Positions 14,015 through 21,525 of a stretch of 23,666 nt of DNA are shown here, piece by piece; the stretch's first letter is position 1, and every line of letters begins with the position of its first letter. The notes beneath the pieces are model-generated. The model was not told the DNA's origin. It was given only the letters and a program-made list of their open reading frames with translations, and did no database searches. Made by a program: the position numbers and the translations under genes. The stretch comes from a virus: positions 1 to 23,666 of the IMG/VR virus record IMGVR_UViG_3300038425_000601, one strand, 5' to 3'.

Positions 14015-14908
14015 CTAGCTTGTTTTCAGTCCTGTAATCTGGACAATAGCCTCTCCGTTAAGCACAACAGGCGCGTATCTTGTCGTCAGCATAACGTCTA
14101 CAGCGTCGAACTCTTTCCTGATGTCTATATCGCTCATCAACGGCCGTTTGATGACGAAGAAGCCCATAGGAGCATAAGCGCCACTTGGGTTCTCACCAGT
14201 ACTGACGACATAGGCTGTTCCTGCGCTCTGCGCTGCTGTGACCAAGACTTCTATATCATAGACTGTACCGAGGACGCCGCCTTTGGTAATTGTTTCACCG
14301 TAGTGAGCCCACAAGCTGAACATTGGCAGCTCGTAAAGGTCTCGCGCGTTAACGGGGTTCACGATTATGTGCGTGGGCTTGAAACTCTTATTTTCGATGT
14401 AGCTTTTAGCCCAGAGAATGTCTTCTTGGCCGATCGTATTTGCTAGCTGGGTTCTTGTAAGTGTTGCGCCCATGCTGTAGCCTGTGGCTGCGCTTACGAT
14501 TCCTGCGCCGTTGCCGATAACTGTGAGGCAGTCTAAATCAATCGTATATGCCATACGTCTTGCTAGACGTCGGAGCTGCTGCTCAATCACTGGAATGTAG
14601 AGGTCCTCAATGTTTTCGCGTGATACTCGTTCTCTCATGCCCTTCTTGTAAGGTGTGACAGTCACGTAAGTTAGCGGTGTGAAATCCAGATTAAGTTCTG
14701 CACCTTCGCCGACCTCGTTGATTACAGCAGTTCTGCTGCCTGCTTCCTTTACGAAAGTTGCAGTCCTACCGGCGACGAGCGGAAACTCTGGGAGCAGCTG
14801 CTTCACGAGCAATGCGGGCATCGTTAGTTCGATAATATGCTGATGTAATGCGGGATACGCTACAGCCCCTGAGTCAACCCATGTAAAGGCATCTCTAACC
14901 ATTGCCAT
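14015..14908 (-). CDS. HK97-fold major capsid protein
   Basis: A 297-residue capsid protein. Its order after protease-scaffold and cement protein, its length and its profile fit an HK97-fold capsid without a separate delta domain. Recognisable stretches: the E-loop-like region TATFVKEAGSRTAVINEVGE, TPLTYVTVTPYKKGMRERVS leading into the long spine helix (IPVIEQQLRRLARRMAYTID), P-domain THIIVNPVNARDLYEL, and the C-terminal ASP-type strands GGVLGTVYDIEVLVTAAQ and FFVIKRPLMSDIDIRKEFD. The ATG at 14908 has AGGTGA seven bases upstream. A T-tract follows. Processing by the neighbouring protease is expected only if an N-terminal cut exists; none is obvious. Confidence 0.93.
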   Translation of the reverse strand: MAMVRDAFTWVDSGAVAYPALHQHIIELTMPALLVKQLLPEFPLVAGRTATFVKEAGSRTAVINEVGEGAELNLDFTPLTYVTVTPYKKGMRERVSRENIEDLYIPVIEQQLRRLARRMAYTIDLDCLTVIGNGAGIVSAATGYSMGATLTRTQLANTIGQEDILWAKSYIENKSFKPTHIIVNPVNARDLYELPMFSLWAHYGETITKGGVLGTVYDIEVLVTAAQSAGTAYVVSTGENPSGAYAPMGFFVIKRPLMSDIDIRKEFDAVDVMLTTRYAPVVLNGEAIVQITGLKTS

Positions 14909-14919
14909 TAATGGTCACC

Positions 14920-15330
14920 TTACCAGAGGTTGACGATGGCCGTGCCACCGCTTATTGCGCCCTGCACTATGTTTCCGAGAATGCTAGTATTTTTGTTAGT
15001 ATTATCTTGGATTGCAGTGCCCGCTGAGACTGTTCCTGCCGTGTCGCCAGCGCCGCCGCTTCCGAATTGGTCTCCGTATACGAGCGTTGTTCCCCAGACA
15101 ATGACTCTACACTGGCCTCTGCCGACTACTGACACCATCCTGCCTGCTACTGCTGCTGTAAGAGTTATTCCGACGACTTTTAGGCTGTTCTGCGTTCTGA
15201 CTTTCTTAACGGTCCAGTCCGCAGTCATTTCAACGAGTGATCCGGGACTAAGGGCCTCGCCTGCAAGGTAGTTGTTGATGAAACGATCGTTTATGAGCGG
15301 GCTTGTACTCTCAAAAATTGGTGTACTCAT
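14920..15330 (-). CDS. Capsid cement / decoration protein
   Basis: A 136-residue protein between protease and capsid genes, where decoration (cement) proteins lie. The profile is that of DUF2190-like cement proteins: LSPGSLVEMTADWTVKKVR, LKVVGITLTAAVAGRMVSVV, GRGQCRVIVWG and a Gly/Thr-rich C-terminus (GTVSAGTAIQDN, then GAISGGTAIVNLW). It would bind at the capsid surface and stabilise it. The ATG at 15330 has GAGTGAT eight bases before it. Gaps to the neighbours are 11 to 15 bases, so it is co-transcribed and stoichiometrically linked to the capsid protein. Confidence 0.8.
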   Translation of the reverse strand: MSTPIFESTSPLINDRFINNYLAGEALSPGSLVEMTADWTVKKVRTQNSLKVVGITLTAAVAGRMVSVVGRGQCRVIVWGTTLVYGDQFGSGGAGDTAGTVSAGTAIQDNTNKNTSILGNIVQGAISGGTAIVNLW

Positions 15331-15345
15331 CTTACATCACTCTTC

Positions 15346-16599
15346 TTAGCCAGAGAAAATTCCGCGCCCAAGCTTTTTCTGCAACGCGTTAGCTTTGAGA
15401 ATATCTTTGAACCAGGGAGCAGATGGACCATTCTGCTCTGTGTCAAGTTCTTCAGTTGAGATTAAGCCTTTTCCCGTAGCTTTGCGGCCTGCTGATTCTG
15501 CAGATTCTGCTTGCGGCACAGGTTTCTTTCCGTCGCCATCTCCGTCGCTTTCACTAGCTCCGTCTTCGCCTTTCCTGCTCTTCTTGGCTGACCCATCTTC
15601 TGCCGCGTCAGCTGCGCTTTCGCTCATTTTCCTAGATAGTTCAGTGAGCCTGCGAGTTAAGCCTGTCTTTGTGGCTCGCTTGGCGACTTCAGCTTCAACT
15701 TCAGCAACTCTCTTTTGCAATGCGTCGATTTCTGCGTCTGTGCCTGCAGTCTTAATCTGGTCTATCAGTTTCGTCACTTGATTCGTCAACTCGTCATAAG
15801 TCACTTGTTTTGGCGCTCCCTCTCCAGGAGCTACGTTTACTACGCCTTGTGCTTGATGTGGAGAAGCCGCTTGCTGCCCATTATTTTGTGCAGACAATGG
15901 CTTCACCTCCTTTTTACTTTCAATTTTGTTTTCAGGTTCTTGCAGGTTTCCCTTAGAACCCACATCTTTGTTATCTTCCGATAACTGGAAACTCGCTATT
16001 GCCAATCTCGCAGCGAGCAGTTTCTTAAGAAGATCCTTTCGTTGAAACTCTACACGCGCCTTCTCCTGGCTCTCATTCATCGCAGAAGCGAAGCCTAGAG
16101 GCTTAAACTCAGTATTCTTATAGGCCGGACTCGCGACGATGCTAAGTTCTCGAACCTTCGGTTTATGAACGATCTCCCACGCGCTGGGACATAAATGTAC
16201 TAAGAGTCCTTCCTTCCGCGTCTGCTCTTTGCATTTCGAGCATTCTACGTCGTCACTGTCAACCTGGACGCTAACATGCGTCAAGTAACCACGTAGAACT
16301 TTCTCGATAATCGAGAGATCACCGATTTCAGCCCTAAATTGGACAGTATCACCAACTTTCTTCCCTTCAGGAACTTTCCCGATTACAGCCATAGCACTCT
16401 CTGCGTGATCTATGCGAAGCTGCGTACCCTGAAGAGTAGTTACGAAAAAGTCAAGGTCTTCTGGCGGTACTTGCCATTTGTTCGCGTTCACGCTCGTATC
16501 GATCGCGACGCCTTCGATCGGCAGAAGCTTCTCTATAATAGCCATTTGCGCGTTTACGTTATCGGCGGCTTTGAAAGGAACGAAATATGTCAACTGCAA
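15346..16599 (-). CDS. Prohead protease fused to scaffold
   Basis: A 417-residue protein. The N-terminal 170 residues are an HK97-type serine protease (S78/U35 class): H65 (QLRIDHAES), S110 (YLTHVSVQVD) and E151 (VRELSIVASPAY) match the His-Ser-Glu triad pattern. Between Ser and Glu lies CSKC (120-123) with HLC (135-137), a possible zinc-binding insert. The C-terminal half is a scaffold: charged, low complexity, with a coiled coil (about 265-310: IDALQKRVAEVEAEVAKRAT) and Ser/Glu/Lys-rich tracts, ending KANALQKKLGRGIFSG. The start is TTG at 16599, supported by AAGGTGA six bases upstream. It assembles the procapsid, then cleaves itself and perhaps the capsid protein. Confidence 0.88.
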   Translation of the reverse strand: MQLTYFVPFKAADNVNAQMAIIEKLLPIEGVAIDTSVNANKWQVPPEDLDFFVTTLQGTQLRIDHAESAMAVIGKVPEGKKVGDTVQFRAEIGDLSIIEKVLRGYLTHVSVQVDSDDVECSKCKEQTRKEGLLVHLCPSAWEIVHKPKVRELSIVASPAYKNTEFKPLGFASAMNESQEKARVEFQRKDLLKKLLAARLAIASFQLSEDNKDVGSKGNLQEPENKIESKKEVKPLSAQNNGQQAASPHQAQGVVNVAPGEGAPKQVTYDELTNQVTKLIDQIKTAGTDAEIDALQKRVAEVEAEVAKRATKTGLTRRLTELSRKMSESAADAAEDGSAKKSRKGEDGASESDGDGDGKKPVPQAESAESAGRKATGKGLISTEELDTEQNGPSAPWFKDILKANALQKKLGRGIFSG

Positions 16600-16611
16600 A
16601 CTCTTTCACCT

Positions 16612-17022
16612 TTAACCAAAGACGACGTTCATTCCGCGAGTTCTCGTGTAGTTCTCGTTTAAAGCAGCCCAAGCTGCACGATCTTCAAGAAAACTCTTTT
16701 TGCTCGGCGAATAGCCATTGCAACCTGGGAAACTGCACTGCTTATGCTCTTTCCCGAGATTCTTACAAGCATTGATAAGGACAACATGTATACGCTTCTT
16801 CGCAGGCATTGGAAGATTCGCTTTCTGAAGATACGAGAAGCCAGCGTTCACGTGCGGCTCATCGATTTCTCCGTTCTTGTCTTTGTACGGAAAGTGCCTT
16901 AGACCTCTCGGTATCGTCTTGCCTTCGCCGTCCTTCTTGCCTCCGGGCTCGATGTAAGCGAAGGAACTATCTGGAAAATCATTTACTTCTTTCGTACTCC
17001 AAACTCTTGCTTGAAGACTCAT
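16612..17022 (-). CDS. DUF6582-like protein next to the protease
   Basis: A 136-residue protein with FPDSSFAYIEPGGKKDGEG, IPRGLRHFPYKDKNGEID and HVNAGFSYLQKANLPMPAKK, a pattern I know from DUF6582-type domains that often precede or are fused to phage prohead proteases. A C-terminal part holds HKQCSFPGCNGYSP, a CxxxxxC-type pair. Its function is not known; adjacency to the protease-scaffold gene (12-base gap) suggests a role in procapsid assembly. The ATG at 17022 has GAGGTGT eight bases upstream in a leader resembling that of the tail chaperone. Confidence 0.7.
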   Translation of the reverse strand: MSLQARVWSTKEVNDFPDSSFAYIEPGGKKDGEGKTIPRGLRHFPYKDKNGEIDEPHVNAGFSYLQKANLPMPAKKRIHVVLINACKNLGKEHKQCSFPGCNGYSPSKKSFLEDRAAWAALNENYTRTRGMNVVFG

Positions 17023-17047
17023 TTTTGTTACACCTCAAAACTGTGAT

Positions 17048-17491
17048 TTACCCGCTTCCGGTCATGTCTATGTTGAAAGTGAAAGACGTAATACCCGTAA
17101 CTGAGGAACTTACTGTCAAAGTAAGAGTCACAGGTAACGAAGCACCGGGCTGAATCTGCGTCCCAGTAGTATAGTTCCACGCGAGAGTGATGTAAGTTGA
17201 AGCGCTTGACGGATTCCAAGAATCTGTGCTTAAACCTAGTATTATAGGCACAGTACTTATGCTCTCGATGTAGACTTGATAATTCGTCGCTGTCCCAGGC
17301 GCGAGAGTGCCCCAATCTATGCTCGTCACGTTCTGAGTGCAAGCAACGTCACTGTAGACGGCTAAGCCTACAACGGTGATTGAAGCTTTACTCGGTATCT
17401 TGACAGTCAAAGACTGCAAGGCCGCTGATATAACGACACAAGCTAAAAGAAAAACCAAGAAACCCACTAAAGTTGCGAATCTTTTATCCAT
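17048..17491 (-). CDS. Secreted beta-sandwich surface protein
   Basis: A 147-residue protein: N-terminal hydrophobic helix (ATLVGFLVFLLACVVISAAL, about 6-25), then an all-beta region with AVYSDVACTQNVTSIDWGTL, ITLAWNYTTGTQIQPG and ASLPVTLTLTVSSSVTG. This fold, with SIDWG and TLAWNY motifs, resembles small secreted proteins common in Bathyarchaeia and relatives (from memory). It may be a cell-surface or virion-surface protein. It interrupts the capsid-assembly genes and has its own 114-base upstream gap with an inverted repeat, so it looks like a separately regulated cargo gene. The ATG at 17491 has GTGG at 8-9 bases. Confidence 0.7.
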   Translation of the reverse strand: MDKRFATLVGFLVFLLACVVISAALQSLTVKIPSKASITVVGLAVYSDVACTQNVTSIDWGTLAPGTATNYQVYIESISTVPIILGLSTDSWNPSSASTYITLAWNYTTGTQIQPGASLPVTLTLTVSSSVTGITSFTFNIDMTGSG

Positions 17492-17522
17492 TATTGAACC
17501 ACTTCTTTGTTTGATTTTTTTT

Positions 17523-17592
17523 GTTACTGCCTGAAACTAGATTTAAGGGAGAAAGGAGAATGAAGACTCTAAATTATGCTCCAGGCAGTAAC
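17523..17592. repeat. 11-base inverted repeat with 48-base spacer
   Basis: GTTACTGCCTG (17523-17533) is repeated exactly inverted as CAGGCAGTAAC (17582-17592). It lies in the 114-base gap before the secreted beta-sandwich gene, with A8 next to it on the minus strand. It could be an operator pair, a long-loop RNA hairpin, or the ends of a small inserted element. Confidence 0.6.
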
Positions 17593-17605
17593 TATGATAT
17601 CGAGA

Positions 17606-17923
17606 TTAACCCTCGACTTTGCTAATCCGCATGTAAGCGTTCACGTTTCTGCGGATATACTCGTTCCAAGCTCTGAAATCTGTGAGCATCTGAATCTGCG
17701 TCTTCAAATACTTGTCAATCCAATTTTTGACCTGCTCACGAGTCTTGAAACGAGTCTTATCAAATAGATAGTTCTGGATTTCCCACCTGTTCGTACCCTT
17801 CACGCGGGCGTCTGTTATCTTGACGCCGCCGCTCCCAATCTCTTTCACGCGGAACTTGTCAAACTTTTCTGGGTCTTGAACACGATATCGCCAAACTGTC
17901 TTATCTTCCTCTAATCCAGGCAT
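17606..17923 (-). CDS. Conserved virus structural-module protein, unknown
   Basis: A 105-residue protein with VWRYRVQDPEKFDKFRVKEI, GGVKITDARVKG, WEIQNYLFDKTRFKTREQVK and WIDKYLKT. The pattern (RVQDP, KG-x-TxxQxYLFDK, and a helix starting REQVKNWI) recalls a family seen near portal and protease genes in many phages, of unknown role. I use the ATG at 17923, one base after the upstream TAA (TAATATG), instead of the GTG at 17944, which would overlap. Highly charged, with no membrane segment. Confidence 0.65.
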   Translation of the reverse strand: MPGLEEDKTVWRYRVQDPEKFDKFRVKEIGSGGVKITDARVKGTNRWEIQNYLFDKTRFKTREQVKNWIDKYLKTQIQMLTDFRAWNEYIRRNVNAYMRISKVEG

Positions 17924-17924
17924 A

Positions 17925-18191
17925 TTAGTTCGCCAACCCTTCACAAATCGTCAACAAATGCTTCAACAAAAAATCTTTGATTATCTGGAACTTCCGGCCT
18001 GGGCTCGTGTCGATGCACAAGACATAATTGAAGTACTTCGGCGGAAAGACCATGCCTCTCATGTACCTGTTCTTGTGGTACTTTTTAGGATCAAGCTTCC
18101 CATAGAAGAACCTACGCACACGACACCAGAGGCAACTTATGTGAGGTCTTCGCATCTCGTTAGTATAGCCACAGAGGCTGCTACAGGCCAT
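17925..18191 (-). CDS. Small Cys-rich basic protein, unknown
   Basis: An 88-residue basic protein with cysteines in pairs near the N-terminus (CSSLCGY and ISCLWCRVRRFF), which could bind zinc, then KLDPKKYHKNRYMRGMVFP and a helical C-terminus (IIKDFLLKHLLTICEGLAN). The ATG at 18191 has GGTGG six bases upstream, and the stop is directly next to the following start, so it is probably a real gene of the head module. Function unknown. Confidence 0.5.
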   Translation of the reverse strand: MACSSLCGYTNEMRRPHISCLWCRVRRFFYGKLDPKKYHKNRYMRGMVFPPKYFNYVLCIDTSPGRKFQIIKDFLLKHLLTICEGLAN

Positions 18192-18230
18192 CCGAGGCCA
18201 CCATTTTGAAAGCTTATGTCTTAACAGCTT

Positions 18231-18458
18231 TCATTCCTGCCTTTCGACTATACAACGACAATTTGGATGAACATTACAAGCGAACGTATTAGAATCGAGC
18301 TGCTCACCGTAAGGAAAAGATTCTTCAAGTTCGCTCTGGTCTTCAATTTGATATGCTTCTCCGCGAAACTCATCACACTGCTCGAAGTTTCCCATCATCA
18401 ACGAGGATAAAAATCCAACTTTGCTTCGCCGAACTTTGAAGAGGAGGAAGCTGAGCAT
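18231..18458 (-). CDS. Short MuF/SPP1 gp7-type head morphogenesis domain
   Basis: A 75-residue protein ending NVHPNCRCIVERQE, with QCDEFRGEAYQIED in the middle. This matches the C-terminal signature of MuF (SPP1 gp7-like) minor head proteins: a Cys pair with D-x-x-x-G-x-x-y/f, then HPnCRC. Known members are 150-400 residues and lie just after the portal, as here, so this is only the C-terminal part. The ATG at 18458 has no Shine-Dalgarno site. The frame is the same as the portal's and continues from the portal TGA (18504-18506) with 15 open codons before this ATG, so it may be reached by stop readthrough or be a separate truncated gene. Confidence 0.65.
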   Translation of the reverse strand: MLSFLLFKVRRSKVGFLSSLMMGNFEQCDEFRGEAYQIEDQSELEESFPYGEQLDSNTFACNVHPNCRCIVERQE

Positions 18459-18503
18459 AATGGCTGTAGAATGCGGCAGCCTCTGCGAAGCTTGCCAAAA
18501 AAC

Positions 18504-19859
18504 TCACTTCGTTTGAAGAGGCAGCGTTACAATTTTCTGTTGTCCGGGCTTCTCCATCAGCGCAGTTCCGGCGCTCGTCGCTTCTTCGCCTTTTTCAGGT
18601 GTCTCACTCAAGCCTAAGGCTAGTCTTGCCTCAGGTATCCCAGCAATATTGTTCTGCACAAGCGCGACGTAGTAAGCGGCCTTCTCCTGTATCGTCGGCT
18701 CCCAGATCGGACGCCACTTAACCTTCGGAATCTCAAAGCCTTCACCCCACTGACTCTCAATTAGCTGCTTGAATAAGACCGTCTCAAGCATGTCGCCGAT
18801 TAGCTCTTCGATCGTCCGTAGCCTAGTAACGTATTCCTGCATTACGATGTCTGCTGTAGCTTTGTTCGTGCCTTCACTTTCGCCCAAGAAGATTTTAGGA
18901 ACTCCCAAGACTGCCATCCGTTGACGGTGAAGATAGTTAAGCCACCACTCGACATTAATCTCCTTCGTCATACTTGGGAGAACTTTGGCTGTTACGTCGC
19001 CTCTTACGAACACGTCTGTTGCAGCTTGCCGACTTTCAAAAGCTTGAACAAGACTCGTTAACTGTGGATCAGCCCAAGGATTCTCAGGAGTCCCTGCTGT
19101 AACGACCAGCATCGGCTTAGTGTAGACTTTCATAATCGTTGCCATATCAGTCTGAAAGTCATCAATCAAAGCTTGAATTAAGAGCAGAGACCTCAACTGG
19201 CTCGTACCGTAACTGAACTCGTACCACCAACTCTTTGCGCCCCAGCGGAAGTGAATAATATCTTGCGCAGCGAACGCCACAGGCGGAAAAGTCAAAAGCT
19301 GAACATAACCGAAAACGTCACCGAAAGCATCACGTCTTACGCGCATGTGAACAGGGTCAAGAGGCTTAAGCCACTCGACAACTCCGTTTTCGTTACGACA
19401 CAATTCGAGATAACCGTTACCTGAGATAAGCATGTCTGCACCAATAATCCGCAAAGTTTCTAAAATGTTCTGTTCGTCAAGCCAGTCAGTAAGCCACTCG
19501 CGAATTTCATCTTTGCCGCCTTCAAGCTCGAAGCCGTTGCTTAAGGCGAGATTAATCGTTACGTCGATGCTTGCTTTAATGTACGGTGTAAACGTGTACA
19601 TGTCTTTGTATTTCGGTAAGTCTTCGATTGGTGTAGCTCCCCAGAGACGCTCCCAGTACGCCATATAAGGCGGTACAACGAAGCCGACCCCTGTGGCTCC
19701 GATCATATACTTCTTGACGTAACCCATCAGAGACTGATCTGTTCTCCAAGAAACAGGAACCTCCTCTTCCATCTGCTGTCTGCTAATATCAGGAGAGACT
19801 AGACGCTGGGCCAAAAACGCAGACTCAGCTTTCTCACTTGTCCATGGCAAAGAACTCAC
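18504..19859 (-). CDS. Portal protein
   Basis: A 451-residue portal protein, the dodecameric ring at the capsid vertex through which DNA passes. Clear portal features: YKDMYTFTPYIKASIDVTIN, ADMLISGNGYLELCRNENGV, VEWLKPLDPVHMRVRRD, FGDVFGYVQLLTF, AQDIIHFRWG, GTSQLRSLLLIQALIDD and MAVLGVPKIFLGESEGTNKA, the last being the wing/stem region. Length is usual for HK97/SPP1-like portals. The start is GTG at 19859, four bases after the upstream gene and without a good Shine-Dalgarno site, so it probably depends on coupling. The C-terminus is low complexity (ATSAGTALMEKPGQ). The next protein, a MuF domain, lies in the same frame after one TGA. Confidence 0.93.
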   Translation of the reverse strand: MSSLPWTSEKAESAFLAQRLVSPDISRQQMEEEVPVSWRTDQSLMGYVKKYMIGATGVGFVVPPYMAYWERLWGATPIEDLPKYKDMYTFTPYIKASIDVTINLALSNGFELEGGKDEIREWLTDWLDEQNILETLRIIGADMLISGNGYLELCRNENGVVEWLKPLDPVHMRVRRDAFGDVFGYVQLLTFPPVAFAAQDIIHFRWGAKSWWYEFSYGTSQLRSLLLIQALIDDFQTDMATIMKVYTKPMLVVTAGTPENPWADPQLTSLVQAFESRQAATDVFVRGDVTAKVLPSMTKEINVEWWLNYLHRQRMAVLGVPKIFLGESEGTNKATADIVMQEYVTRLRTIEELIGDMLETVLFKQLIESQWGEGFEIPKVKWRPIWEPTIQEKAAYYVALVQNNIAGIPEARLALGLSETPEKGEEATSAGTALMEKPGQQKIVTLPLQTK

Positions 19860-19863
19860 TCTC

Positions 19864-20055
19864 TTATGTCGTCACGACTGAAGGTTTCTGTTCCTTTCTG
19901 TTCGTCGTTATGCGAACTTCTTCAAGGACAACAGATTTCACGATGTCAACACCGTTAACGTAAACATGCAAGTCTTCAAGGTTCGCAGCAACGCGGATTC
20001 CGAGAGCTTTAACGATTCTGTCTTTTGACGAAGCGACGAATATTTCTTCTTCCAT
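19864..20055 (-). CDS. Small protein between terminase and portal
   Basis: A 63-residue acidic/basic mixed protein (MEEEIFVASSKDRIVKALGI, then LEDLHVYVNGVDIVKSVVL). No known domain. I choose the ATG at 20055 over the GTG at 20064 because AGGTGA lies six bases before it and would be partly inside the longer version. It ends four bases before the portal start. Position fits a small packaging or portal accessory protein. Confidence 0.65.
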   Translation of the reverse strand: MEEEIFVASSKDRIVKALGIRVAANLEDLHVYVNGVDIVKSVVLEEVRITTNRKEQKPSVVTT

Positions 20056-20079
20056 TTTAATCACCTAATCTTTTGATAT

Positions 20080-21525
20080 TTAGTGAGGAAGCATGAACGC
20101 ACCCTTTCCTGGAGGAGGCGCCTGTAAGCTCGCGTAAAGAGCCATACAAATCGCCCAGAAGCGATCATCATGTGCCCCTTCTGGATGACTAAAAGCGTAG
20201 ACTTCGCTGCCCTTCGACTGCTCCCACTGCTCAACATTTAGCTCAGCTTGCACGTCTTTGTCAAACGGTAACTCAAATTTTCTGCGAGCATCCTCCGGCA
20301 AGAGCTTTCTGTCGCTTTCTCTCGGAGTCATCATATGCTGCTTCAGAAGAGTCGCCATCCCGTGCTTCTTCGGTTTCGTGTAGTCTATGCCAAAGATGCC
20401 TGGGAAACCTGCGCGATCGATCTCTTCATCCATTCCTTTTGTTCCGGTGTGGTCATAATAGACGCTGTGAACTGTTTGCCACCGGTCACAGAGGCTCTTG
20501 ATGTACGCCATAACGCTGATGTACGGCGTACCTAAAGGAAACTGCTTACAATGAACAAGCGCTGAATAGTCAGCGAACTTCTGAACGACTGCGACAGCAT
20601 TATGATCTCGCTCTCTGCCTAAGTCCCAGCCAATATAGAAGTTGCCTGAGACATTTTCTTCAAATGGCAGAAAGTTTAATGCTTCATTCTGACACTTGAT
20701 TATGAGGCTTGAAGGTAGAAACGCGCTCTCGTCATCGATAAATGCACACTCCATCTCCCGACGCCAGCGCCAAGGGTCGCCTGCATACTGTTCTCTCATG
20801 ATGTCAACTTGGGAAGGATCTAGGGGGCCGTTCGGCTTCTGAACCTCCTTCCACGTGAGAAAATAGCGCGGTGGATCTCTCTCGTGAATGTTGCCGCTGA
20901 AGACTCTGAAGCTCTTATCATAACACATCTTGAAAAAGATGCTGTCCTTGTTCCAAGGCGTGCTTGCAACGTTAATATCCACACTCTGCGTCAAAGTCAT
21001 CGGAAGCAGAGCACTGAGCCAAAGATCCTCGTCCTTGCGGATAAAGTTCATTTCGTCAATGCTTATCTTTCTGGGTCCATGGCCTCGAATGGTAAAGGGC
21101 TCTGGCGTCTCAGCTAAAATGATGGTTCCGTTCGTCACGTGTATTATTGTCTGCAGCTCGGACTCAATGTAAGCATCGTAGATCTCACGGTCCATCCGGG
21201 CCAAATGCTCATGGAGGGTTTGGAAATATATTTCCTTGATCTGCTGATACTTGGGCATAGTAATGATAATCTTCGAATTTGGGCAGTGCATCGCACAATA
21301 AAGATCGTCTCCAGACATTATCGTGGTCTTGCCTGCCCGCCTAGGCCACCTCAAAACCTTAAGCGAAGAAGGATCTCTTAAGAACTCCGCCTGGTAAGGG
21401 TAAGGCCTAATCTTTAGAACCTTCTCGAAGAACTCGACCTTATCCTTCGGTAGACTTAGGAGGTTCTTCTCGCTGTCGAGTTCCCTCTTCAATCTGTGTA
21501 GTTTTGCCCTTTGCTCTTGCTTCAT
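20080..21525 (-). CDS. terL: Terminase large subunit
   Basis: A 481-residue DNA-packaging motor. ATPase half: Walker A WPRRAGKTT (60-68), Walker B KISIDE (153-158) and a coupling motif VASTPWN (about 186-192). Nuclease half (RNase H-like): YIGWDLGRERD with Asp301, VYYDHTG with Asp358 and GAHDD with Asp453/454, giving the three metal-binding acids. It cuts concatemeric DNA and pumps it through the portal. The ATG at 21525, with GGAGA nine bases upstream, is preferred over a TTG at 21549. It overlaps the putative small subunit gene by 86 bases, so translation is probably coupled. Confidence 0.95.
   Translation of the reverse strand: MKQEQRAKLHRLKRELDSEKNLLSLPKDKVEFFEKVLKIRPYPYQAEFLRDPSSLKVLRWPRRAGKTTIMSGDDLYCAMHCPNSKIIITMPKYQQIKEIYFQTLHEHLARMDREIYDAYIESELQTIIHVTNGTIILAETPEPFTIRGHGPRKISIDEMNFIRKDEDLWLSALLPMTLTQSVDINVASTPWNKDSIFFKMCYDKSFRVFSGNIHERDPPRYFLTWKEVQKPNGPLDPSQVDIMREQYAGDPWRWRREMECAFIDDESAFLPSSLIIKCQNEALNFLPFEENVSGNFYIGWDLGRERDHNAVAVVQKFADYSALVHCKQFPLGTPYISVMAYIKSLCDRWQTVHSVYYDHTGTKGMDEEIDRAGFPGIFGIDYTKPKKHGMATLLKQHMMTPRESDRKLLPEDARRKFELPFDKDVQAELNVEQWEQSKGSEVYAFSHPEGAHDDRFWAICMALYASLQAPPPGKGAFMLPH

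Noticed and set aside
14930-15271. 113-codon plus-strand frame opposite the cement protein
   Set aside because: Pro/Val/Thr-rich translation without features; antisense shadow of a clearly viral gene.
15395-15781. 128-codon plus-strand frame opposite the scaffold region
   Set aside because: Ser/Ala-rich mirror of the low-complexity Glu/Ser/Lys scaffold codons; a shadow.
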